Shown: piece by piece, positions 1 to 5,166 of the stretch
Position numbering within the stretch: the stretch's first letter is position 1
Layout: every line of letters begins with the position of its first letter
The notes under the pieces: generated by a model
Database searches by the model: none
Seen by the model: the letters and a program-made list of their open reading frames with translations, nothing else
Told to the model about the DNA's origin: nothing
Assembly: GCA_021801945.1 (NCBI GenBank)
Contig: JAKABE010000160.1
Location: 1-7,282, forward strand
Source: Acidobacteriota bacterium
Lineage (GTDB): Bacteria > Acidobacteriota > Terriglobia > Terriglobales > Acidobacteriaceae
Direction of reading: 5' to 3'
DNA length: 7,282 nt
Position numbers and translations under genes: made by a program

Positions 1-62
1 CTGTCAACAAGAGTCACGCGAACACTGAGTGTGCCGAAATCGACGCCTGCAACGATGGCCAT
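1..62 (-). CDS. araB: FGGY-family carbohydrate kinase, probably L-ribulokinase (N-terminus only)
   Basis: Only the first 20 codons are inside the window; the rest lies beyond the left edge. The peptide begins MAIVAGVDFGTLSVRV, which contains the phosphate-1 (ATP-binding) motif DFGTxSxR of FGGY sugar kinases. An MAIxxGxDFGxxSVR opening is typical of L-ribulokinase, which phosphorylates L-ribulose to L-ribulose 5-phosphate in cytoplasmic arabinose catabolism. A good Shine-Dalgarno (GGAGGT, complement of 72-77) sits 9 nt before the ATG and fixes the start. The gene lies 79 nt after the motB stop on the same strand, so it could receive read-through, but its role is metabolic. The family call is firm; the ribulokinase assignment rests on 20 residues, and xylulokinase or another FGGY member remains possible. 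Confidence 0.7.
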   Translation of the reverse strand, partial: MAIVAGVDFGTLSVRVTLVD

Positions 63-81
63 AAGAACAAGACCTCCCTAA

Positions 82-101
82 GAATGGCTAAAAATCCATT
101 C
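82..101 (-). repeat. Small inverted repeat just upstream of the kinase RBS
   Basis: GAATGG (82-87) and CCATTC (96-101) form a perfect 6-bp inverted repeat around an 8-nt A/T-rich centre, in the 79-nt motB-kinase gap. It lies only 4 nt before the kinase Shine-Dalgarno. It is too AT-rich and short to be a convincing terminator. It could be an operator half-site pair or simply chance. Confidence 0.3.
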
Positions 102-141
102 ACAAGGTTAAACTATGGCCCCTTCAGGCCAAGCCAGGCGA

Positions 142-1074
142 CTATTTCTCTCTTCTTGAAGAAGACACCCCGGCCTTGCCGATGAAGGAGAGGCTGGAGC
201 GCGAAGATGCGGGAGCAGGCTTGCCTGCCGCCGGCTTGGCCAGAGAGCTTGGAGCTTGGGCCTGGGCGGCTGAGGCGGGTGGATTCGCGCCCGCATTCGA
301 GCTGGCAAATCTCTTGGGTAAAGCGATGATGGGTGGCGCGCCGTTGGGTGCGTTCTTCACCAGAATCGTAATCCTTCGGTTGGAGGGATCGTAGGGATTC
401 TTCTTGTCGAGTAGAAGCTGGTCAGCGTAGGCGCGCACCTGAGTCACCTGATCGGGACGCACGCCGTCCTGCTGCAGCAGACGGCGCGCGGCGTTGGCGC
501 GGTCAGCCGATAGCTCCCAGTTGCTGTAGTCGGCACCTTTTGAATAGGGAGTGGCATCGGTGTGTCCTTCTATGAGCAGTTGGTTGGGCAGAGTCTTCAA
601 CTCTGTAGCAAGCAACGACAGAAGATTCCTGCCACTTTCACTTACCTGCGCGCTGCCGCTCTGATAAAAAGTGCCGTTCTTGCCTTCGAGCATCTCGATC
701 CGCAGGCCTTCTGATGTAATCGTGATCTCTATCTGCCTGGCAAGCTTGTGCAGTTCCTTCTTGGAGTCGATTTCCTTTTCGAGCTTCTCTTTCAAGGCTT
801 GCAGCCGCTGCTTATTCTCGTCGCTCTCGGTCACCTGGATGCCGTTACCAGACATGGTGGTGCCCAACAACTTGGCGGTACCTTTGGGATCGTTAAAATA
901 ACCGGCCACTGACTGCCTGACCTTCTCGCTTGAGCCCATCAGCCAGAGGACGATGAATAGCGCCATCATGGCGGTCACGAAATCAGCATAGGCCACTTTC
1001 CAGGCGCCGCCGTGATGACCGCCGTGAGTGGCTTTCTTCTTGATAACGATGATGGGCTGAGGTTTGGCGGGCAT
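142..1074 (-). CDS. motB: Flagellar motor stator protein MotB
   Basis: This 310-residue protein is the peptidoglycan-anchored subunit of the flagellar stator. A short cytoplasmic Lys/His-rich N-terminus is followed by one membrane helix (about 24-46). The helix carries the sequence AWKVAYADFVTAMMALF, whose Asp31 corresponds to the proton-carrying Asp32 of E. coli MotB. A charged, probably coiled-coil stretch (about 83-115) leads to an OmpA/MotB peptidoglycan-binding domain (about 120-242). Visible there are EGHTDATP (169-176), the NWELSADRANAARR block (185-198) and SNRRI (231-235). The last 65 residues are an Ala/Pro/Ser-rich low-complexity tail. The gene starts 36 nt after the motA stop, with only a weak GGGGAA purine run about 10 nt before the ATG. 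It is very probably co-transcribed with motA and translated after it. The plug and ion-channel residues suggest proton rather than sodium coupling, but that is an inference. Confidence 0.95.
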   Translation of the reverse strand: MPAKPQPIIVIKKKATHGGHHGGAWKVAYADFVTAMMALFIVLWLMGSSEKVRQSVAGYFNDPKGTAKLLGTTMSGNGIQVTESDENKQRLQALKEKLEKEIDSKKELHKLARQIEITITSEGLRIEMLEGKNGTFYQSGSAQVSESGRNLLSLLATELKTLPNQLLIEGHTDATPYSKGADYSNWELSADRANAARRLLQQDGVRPDQVTQVRAYADQLLLDKKNPYDPSNRRITILVKNAPNGAPPIIALPKRFASSNAGANPPASAAQAQAPSSLAKPAAGKPAPASSRSSLSFIGKAGVSSSRREK

Positions 1075-1110
1075 GACTTCGCATTTCCCCTTTATATAGG
1101 CGTGCAGGGG

Positions 1111-1989
1111 CTAGGCTGCGGCCTCTTCAACTGGCGCGGCGTGGTTCTTGCAGTCCTTTTCCATCTCGTCGAAGGTGGGACGGACGTAAGCGGGAATCGC
1201 GCGTCGCGCCATCTCAATCGCGATCATGGGCGCGCCGCCCTTCAGAAACGAGAGCAGCAGTACACGCAACACGTGCAGATACTCGTTCTCCTCCTCAGCG
1301 ATTTTGCGCATATTGGCGCTGAGTGGCCCGACCACGCCATAGCAGAGCAGGATGCCAAGAAACGTCCCTACCAGCGCCGCCGCCACGTGTTTGCCGATTT
1401 CCTCCGGCGGGCCGCCTAGCGCGCCCATGGTGATAACCACGCCCAGGACCGCAGCCACAATGCCTAGGCCGGGCAGCGAATCGGCCACGGTCATCAGCGA
1501 ATCAGCGGGTTGCATGGCGCAGTGATGATGCACCTCCATGTCCAGTTCCATCATCTGGTCCATATCGAAGGGCTCCACGCCGCCGGTAATGGCCGTGCGC
1601 AGCGTGTCGCACACAAAGCTCAAAGCATGATGGTCGCTGAGAAACTCCGGATACTCCTTAAAGATCGCGCTCTCCGCCGGCTTCTCAACGTCCATCTCCA
1701 CACACAGCAATCCCTCTTTACGCACCTTATTGAGGAACCGGTACATCATCTTGAGCGTGTTCAGATAACGCTGTTTGGTGAATGGCGAGCCTTTGAGAGC
1801 ACTTGCAAGCGCGGTGGCTATGGCTTTGAGAATGCGGATGGGGTTGGCCACCAGCACCGTGCCCGAAGCCGCGCCGGCAATGATAAGCAGCTCGGCTGGC
1901 TGAAACAGTACTGCGATGTGACCCTTCTCCAAAAGGAAGCCGCTGATAACGGCGATAAAGACCGTAACAATGCCTACGATGGCAAACAT
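1111..1989 (-). CDS. motA: Flagellar motor stator protein MotA
   Basis: This 292-residue inner-membrane protein forms the ion channel and torque-generating part of the stator together with MotB. It aligns almost without gaps to the 295-residue E. coli MotA. Membrane helices are at about 2-20, 32-50, 171-190 and 203-223. The large cytoplasmic loop between helices 2 and 3 carries Arg90 and Glu98, at the same positions as the torque residues of E. coli. The channel prolines Pro173 (DSLPGLGIVAAVLG) and Pro222 (VGPLS) are also conserved. The QPAEL motif near residue 30 is typical of the family. The ATG overlaps the end of the upstream PAS-GGDEF gene by 16 nt. Its Shine-Dalgarno (AGGGAGA, complement of 1995-2001, about 5-7 nt before ATG) lies inside that gene, which suggests translational coupling. 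No missing key residues were seen. Confidence 0.96.
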   Translation of the reverse strand: MFAIVGIVTVFIAVISGFLLEKGHIAVLFQPAELLIIAGAASGTVLVANPIRILKAIATALASALKGSPFTKQRYLNTLKMMYRFLNKVRKEGLLCVEMDVEKPAESAIFKEYPEFLSDHHALSFVCDTLRTAITGGVEPFDMDQMMELDMEVHHHCAMQPADSLMTVADSLPGLGIVAAVLGVVITMGALGGPPEEIGKHVAAALVGTFLGILLCYGVVGPLSANMRKIAEEENEYLHVLRVLLLSFLKGGAPMIAIEMARRAIPAYVRPTFDEMEKDCKNHAAPVEEAAA

Positions 1990-2867
1990 GTCAGTCTCCC
2001 TAGCGCGGAAGTGACGCAGTTACCGCCCGAGCGGATGCTCGATTGCATGGCTTCGCGGGCGCATTCGAGAAGTTGCGAGAGGGTTTCGCCGGCGTGCGCG
2101 GCCTGAGCGGCGCCGATGCTGACGGAAAGGAAAATACGGTCGCCCCACCAGCGGAAATCAGCGGTCCGGGCCAGGCCGGCTAAAACCCGAGCATGGGCGT
2201 CGAGCATCTGCGGGGTGCGCTCGTGGGCGATCACCAGGAACTCATCATCGCCCCAGCGGCCCAGCTCTTCAGAGGGACGCAGGCCCACGGCCAGCGCATG
2301 GCGGACCTTCTCGAGCATTGTTTGGCAGGCGCCCGCGCCATGGGTCTTGCGCAGCTCGGCAGCCTGATCGACGCCAATCCAGAGCACACCGAAGGGCTCC
2401 TCGCCCCGCATGAAATCGTCAAACTCGTTTCTGAGCCGTTCCTCAAGATCGCTCTGGCTGGCCATGATGTCTTGATCTTGGTTGGTCTCGCCGTGGGGCA
2501 GCGCATCCAGGCTTTCTGCAGGATGAAAGATCGTAGCCGCGCCAATGCGTTCGCCCTCGCCATCGCGAAGAATGAGAATCCGTGCGATGCAGGATACTTG
2601 GTGACCCAACTTATGCTGCACGCGGACGAGGGCGCTGCGCCCCGCTTGTGTATCCGCGCACAGTTGAGCATCTCCATGTTGCGCTTCTCCCCGCAGGGGC
2701 TTCAGCTCCTCGGGAATGGGCCGACGCAACAGCTCCTCGGCCGCGAAGCCGGTCATGGCCTCTGCGGCCTGATTCCAGAACATCACTTCGTCCTCCCCAC
2801 CAAGAACAGCCGTCCCTTCAGGCAGACTGTTCAGGGCGCTTTCAAGCAGTTCCGTGCGATCGTTCAT
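1974..2867 (-). CDS. Cytoplasmic PAS-GGDEF protein with a degenerate GGDEF active site
   Basis: This 297-residue protein has no signal peptide or membrane helix. Residues about 5-118 read as a PAS sensor domain (LLESALNSLPEGTAVL, then VMFWNQAAEAMTGF). Residues about 140-290 form a GGDEF domain with RWGDDEF at 204-210 and LSVSIGAAQ at 247-255. In GGDEF enzymes this domain condenses two GTP into c-di-GMP. Aligned by eye to PleD, the first metal-binding Asp is Gly165. The FKxxN(D) substrate segment is also changed: the Lys is Ala170 and the guanine-binding Asn and Asp are Arg173 and Gln182. The signature itself is GDDEF, and a product-inhibition-like RxxE stands at 197-200. It may therefore bind GTP or c-di-GMP without making it. 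It is first in a cluster with motA (16-nt overlap) and motB, behind a sigma-28-like promoter, so a role in tuning the motor is likely. The ATG follows a purine-rich AGAGGAA with short spacing. Confidence 0.88.
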   Translation of the reverse strand: MNDRTELLESALNSLPEGTAVLGGEDEVMFWNQAAEAMTGFAAEELLRRPIPEELKPLRGEAQHGDAQLCADTQAGRSALVRVQHKLGHQVSCIARILILRDGEGERIGAATIFHPAESLDALPHGETNQDQDIMASQSDLEERLRNEFDDFMRGEEPFGVLWIGVDQAAELRKTHGAGACQTMLEKVRHALAVGLRPSEELGRWGDDEFLVIAHERTPQMLDAHARVLAGLARTADFRWWGDRIFLSVSIGAAQAAHAGETLSQLLECAREAMQSSIRSGGNCVTSALGRLTCLPS

Positions 2868-2913
2868 TCATTCCTCTTGGAGACGGGTTCTTGCTCCGCG
2901 CACAACCCAGCCC

Positions 2914-2935
2914 GCGCCATCCGCCGCGATGGCGC
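2914..2935 (-). repeat. Perfect 8-bp hairpin in the predicted 5' leader of PAS-GGDEF-motAB
   Basis: GCGCCATC (2914-2921) and GATGGCGC (2928-2935) are perfect complements around a 6-nt loop. If transcription starts just after the sigma-28-like -10 box, the hairpin lies in a leader of about 95-100 nt, roughly 47 nt before the ATG. No U-tract follows, so it is not an ordinary intrinsic terminator. Its function is unknown; it could stabilise the mRNA or modulate translation. Confidence 0.5.
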
Positions 2936-2971
2936 TGCCGGCCCAGCAATCGAAGACTCTTTTCTTTTGTC

Positions 2972-2998
2972 TTATCGGCGCGCAGGGGACTTCCTTCA
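2972..2998 (-). promoter_or_regulatory. Sigma-28 (FliA)-type flagellar promoter
   Basis: On the minus strand TGAA (2998-2995) is followed after exactly 15 nt by GCCGATAA (2979-2972). GCCGATAA is a perfect match to the FliA -10 element. TGAA differs by one base from the TAAA core of its -35, and the 15-nt gap is the canonical spacing. The element points at the PAS-GGDEF, motA, motB cluster and would start transcription near 2965, about 98 nt before the first ATG. Stator genes are classic late (class 3) flagellar genes in other bacteria, which supports the call. It is a match by eye and unproven. Confidence 0.72.
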
Positions 2999-3094
2999 TG
3001 ATTGTGTCGTAACGAGAAAGAGAAGGATTGGAGTTTCCTGAGCAGAAAACCTGTCGCAGCATTGCCAACAGGGACGCGCGTGTTGCACGTGACC

Positions 3095-3136
3095 GCGGCT
3101 TTGCGCCAAGCCCAGAATGCGCTCGCACAAAGCCGC
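3095..3136 (-). terminator. 12-bp stem-loop after the enolase-superfamily gene, terminator-like but without a U-tract
   Basis: GCGGCTTTGCGC (3095-3106) and GCACAAAGCCGC (3125-3136) pair over 12 bp with one G-U, closing an 18-nt loop. The stem begins 28 nt after the stop codon of the upstream minus-strand gene and about 100 nt before the motility promoter, where a terminator is expected. No T-run follows on the minus strand, so it may protect the 3' end or assist factor-dependent termination rather than act as a classical intrinsic terminator. Confidence 0.45.
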
Positions 3137-3163
3137 AGAGTATGAAAACCGGAAAGCTGCCGC

Positions 3164-4408
3164 CTACCAGTTCGTAATCGAGCCGTCCGGCCGGAAGTAT
3201 GTCTGTGCCCGGTTCGTGTCCGGCTCGGTAATCTCGGCAATCTGCGTCAGATATTTGTAGTCCAGTTCTACGCCCAGGCCGGGGCGATCATTCGGATACA
3301 GCTTGCCGTTCTTGAAATCCAGGCAGACGGGCAGGTGCGGCATCGTGCGACCCTGGAAGTTGTACTCCATCAGGACAGGGCCGGAGAAAGTGCCCAGACT
3401 GTTGACCAGGGCCGCGGTGGCGATGGGGCCCGTAAAATGTGGCACAATGCCCACAAAGTGCGTCTCGCAGATGGCCGCAATCTTCATCATCTCCGTGATT
3501 CCGCCCACGTTCGGCAGTGTGCAGCGAACGAAGTCGATATCGTGATGCTCTACCAGCACATTGAAATCCCAGCGGTTTCCCCATTCCTCGCCCGCGGCCA
3601 GGGGCACGTTCACTTTGGCGCGCAGGATAGGCAGATCCTGCTGAAAGGCTTCCGCGCGCACCGGATCTTCGACGAAGAGTGGCGCGTACTCCTCGATCTC
3701 GTTGCAGCCGCGAATCGCGTTAGAAAGCTCGAAGCGCTGATGAAAGTCGACGATCCACTCGCCGTCCGGGCCCACTCCCGCGCGCGCAGCTGCGCATTCT
3801 GCACGCAAGGCCGTGATCCGCTCGCGTGTGTTGTAGGTGGTGTTCGGGGGCAGGTCAGCGGCTCCGAAGCGGAAGGCGCGATAGCCGGCCTCGATGGTCG
3901 CTCGGGCACGCTCCTCAATCGTCGAGTGGGGTCCGATGCCGGGGATAATGCCGGCCGTGTTATAGCACTCGCAATAGTTCCGTACCATGCCGCCCAGAAT
4001 CTCGTGCACCGGCACTCCCAACGTCTTGCCGCGAATGTCCCAGAGGGCAAGGTCAAGCGCTCCGATCACGTCTTCTCTCTCCCGGCCGGCAGGGTAAAAG
4101 AATGCGCGGTTCATATCCTGCCAAAGCCGCTCGATGTACTGCGGATCGCGGCCGATGAGTCTTCCGGCCTCGGGCGGCAGGGTACAACTCGCCCCGCCTT
4201 CGCCGATGCCGGTGATCCCGGCGTCCGTTTCAATGGTGACAACGATATTGCTTTGGTTAAAGAGCGGGTTAAGGTTGGGTGGGCGATAAGCCCGCACGCG
4301 GGTGATCTTCATCTTGGGAAGGCCGTCGTGTGCATCCTGTGCGCTCATGGTGGAGGTGGCGGCGGCCGCCGCCGCAGGTAATGCTTGCAGAAAGGTGCGC
4401 CGGTGCAT
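3164..4408 (-). CDS. Tat-exported mandelate racemase/muconate lactonizing family enzyme, sugar-acid dehydratase-like
   Basis: This 414-residue protein belongs to the enolase superfamily. The N-terminus MHRRTFLQALPAAAAAA is a twin-arginine signal (RRTFL, then an Ala-rich core) ending near residue 22-26, so it is probably exported folded. The capping domain (about 33-150) contains ALDLALWDIRGKTLGVPV. The barrel follows, with metal ligands Asp221 (in DFHQRF), Glu247 (FVEDP) and Glu274 (AAGEEWG), a potential catalytic His223, and His324 (PHFTGPIA). These fit the dehydratases acting on sugar acids such as galactonate or mannonate, which lose water by proton abstraction next to the carboxylate. Thr297 replaces the Asp that usually pairs with the barrel His, which recalls mannonate-dehydratase-like members. 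The substrate cannot be named. The gene stands alone, flanked by a 12-bp stem-loop downstream and a long divergent intergenic region upstream. Length is normal once the signal is removed. Confidence 0.88.
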   Translation of the reverse strand: MHRRTFLQALPAAAAAATSTMSAQDAHDGLPKMKITRVRAYRPPNLNPLFNQSNIVVTIETDAGITGIGEGGASCTLPPEAGRLIGRDPQYIERLWQDMNRAFFYPAGREREDVIGALDLALWDIRGKTLGVPVHEILGGMVRNYCECYNTAGIIPGIGPHSTIEERARATIEAGYRAFRFGAADLPPNTTYNTRERITALRAECAAARAGVGPDGEWIVDFHQRFELSNAIRGCNEIEEYAPLFVEDPVRAEAFQQDLPILRAKVNVPLAAGEEWGNRWDFNVLVEHHDIDFVRCTLPNVGGITEMMKIAAICETHFVGIVPHFTGPIATAALVNSLGTFSGPVLMEYNFQGRTMPHLPVCLDFKNGKLYPNDRPGLGVELDYKYLTQIAEITEPDTNRAQTYFRPDGSITNW

Positions 4409-4416
4409 GAGTTAAA

Positions 4417-4423
4417 TCTCCTT
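4417..4423 (-). promoter_or_regulatory. Strong ribosome binding site of the enolase-superfamily gene
   Basis: The complement of these bases reads AAGGAGA, a near-perfect Shine-Dalgarno 8 nt before the ATG at 4408. It fixes the start so that the twin-arginine signal is included, and rules out a start at the internal Met residues 21 or 33. Confidence 0.85.
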
Positions 4424-4819
4424 CTATGCGGTGAATATGCTCCTGCAAAAAACTGCGAGGATTCTGTACCGTTCCAGCGATCGAAAATCGCCACGGCGCA
4501 GTGGCATAAGCCAGGCAGGATGCCCACTATAACACCTTCAGTGAATGCGCGCCCCCGGAGTTTGCCTCTGAAATCTGAGCACCCATCGGCATCGATCCTC
4601 TGTTCCCGCCGCTTGGGAAAACAAATCCTCCTATCGGAGAATGCGGCAAATATCTCGAGCGCGACCAGCGATTCGTCGAGCCGCGAGACAAAGGTGCGAG
4701 ATTGCCGGCAGCCGTTCCCCACACCGCGATGCGCAGAATCAAAACGCTATCGCCAGTCGATATGCGAGAGACGACCGGGGCAGTCAGCGTGAGGATGGGA
4801 TAAAGATCATGGCGAACGC

Positions 4820-4990
4820 TCACTCAGGTATGTCCGCATCGCTCCTGATGGCCGCTTGCTGGACGCAACTGAACGAGCAATGCTGAACCCAGCTTCCGTC
4901 TGCGGTGCATGAGGTTTCAAAAGACAAGGCGCGGGAAGAGCCCATCACGAGGGCCAAGCCGAACGCGAGCACAAGAAGAGCACCTCGCAT
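4820..4990 (-). CDS. Doubtful small secreted peptide ORF (56 residues)
   Basis: Starting at the ATG at 4990, the frame gives MRGALLVLAFGLALVMGSSRA. This has the form of a signal peptide (one Arg, a 14-residue hydrophobic core, and Ser-Arg-Ala before a possible cleavage site). A polar stretch with three Cys residues (ETSC, QHCSFSC) follows. The stop overlaps a GTG of another frame (GTGA at 4820-4823). No Shine-Dalgarno precedes the ATG, and no family is recognised. It may be a real small exported protein, a remnant of a longer gene, or a chance ORF. Confidence 0.22.
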   Translation of the reverse strand: MRGALLVLAFGLALVMGSSRALSFETSCTADGSWVQHCSFSCVQQAAIRSDADIPE

Positions 4991-5032
4991 CCGAGCCGAT
5001 GGCCGACATCTATCGCTTTGCGTCGGAAACAA

Positions 5033-5061
5033 TGGCAAACTAATTTCGTACGAAGTATAAT
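5033..5061 (+). promoter_or_regulatory. Possible distal promoter of the asparagine synthetase gene with an embedded palindrome
   Basis: A perfect -10 box TATAAT lies at 5056-5061, with a weak -35 candidate TGGCAA (5033-5038, three matches to TTGACA) at the standard 17-nt spacing. The spacer contains the perfect 10-bp palindrome TTCGTACGAA (5045-5054), ending one base before the -10 box. A dimeric regulator bound there would block RNA polymerase, so it is a candidate operator. A start from this promoter would leave a leader of about 100 nt. Confidence 0.4.
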
Positions 5062-5107
5062 CGAATCACTGAAGTAGATGAGCTTGAGCCCCGTGCTGCC
5101 GGGCGGC

Positions 5108-5135
5108 TTCATAAATCCTCTAACGTCCGTATAAT
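5108..5135 (+). promoter_or_regulatory. Possible proximal promoter of the asparagine synthetase gene
   Basis: A second perfect TATAAT (5130-5135) is preceded after 16 nt by TTCATA (5108-5113), a four-of-six match to TTGACA. Transcription would begin near 5142, about 25 nt before the ATG. The surrounding DNA is much richer in A and T than the flanking genes. Only a modest GGGA (5155-5158) serves as ribosome binding site. Confidence 0.45.
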
Positions 5136-5166
5136 TATTGATTTCAGACGTATTGGGATTGTTTTC

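Larger units (their letters stand above)
4409..5166. other. 758-nt divergent intergenic region
   Basis: This region separates two divergently transcribed genes. The left end carries the RBS of the minus-strand gene. Frames of 80-130 codons exist on both strands between about 4430 and 4890, but none has recognisable domains or a convincing RBS, and they overlap one another, as expected for chance in high-GC DNA. No clear minus-strand promoter with good -35 and -10 boxes was found. The right end, from about 5040, becomes AT-rich and holds two plus-strand TATAAT boxes, a palindrome, and an imperfect hairpin (AGCC 5087-5090 with GGCT 5105-5108) between them. The region is long enough to hide a small RNA or the remains of a decayed gene. 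Confidence 0.5.

Noticed and set aside
2193..3041. 282-codon plus-strand open frame
   Set aside because: Antisense shadow of the PAS-GGDEF gene, with no RBS and no recognisable motifs.
2868..3128. 86-codon minus-strand frame ending directly before the PAS-GGDEF start codon
   Set aside because: It has no recognisable domain and no good RBS, and its interior contains the sigma-28-like promoter, so a transcript from that promoter would lack its start. Most likely a chance frame.
3335..4381. 348-codon plus-strand open frame
   Set aside because: It is the antisense shadow of the Tat-exported enolase-superfamily gene, produced by GC-rich codon bias; its protein shows no domain or plausible composition.
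4527..4823. 98-codon minus-strand frame whose GTG overlaps the stop of the possible secreted peptide (GTGA)
   Set aside because: The overlap imitates a coupled operon, but the protein has no recognisable features and no RBS, and an equally long frame overlaps it in another register.
5033..5049. Possible sigma-54 element beginning TGGCA
   Set aside because: The GC of the -12 element is absent at the required spacing after the GG, so the sigma-54 pattern is not met.
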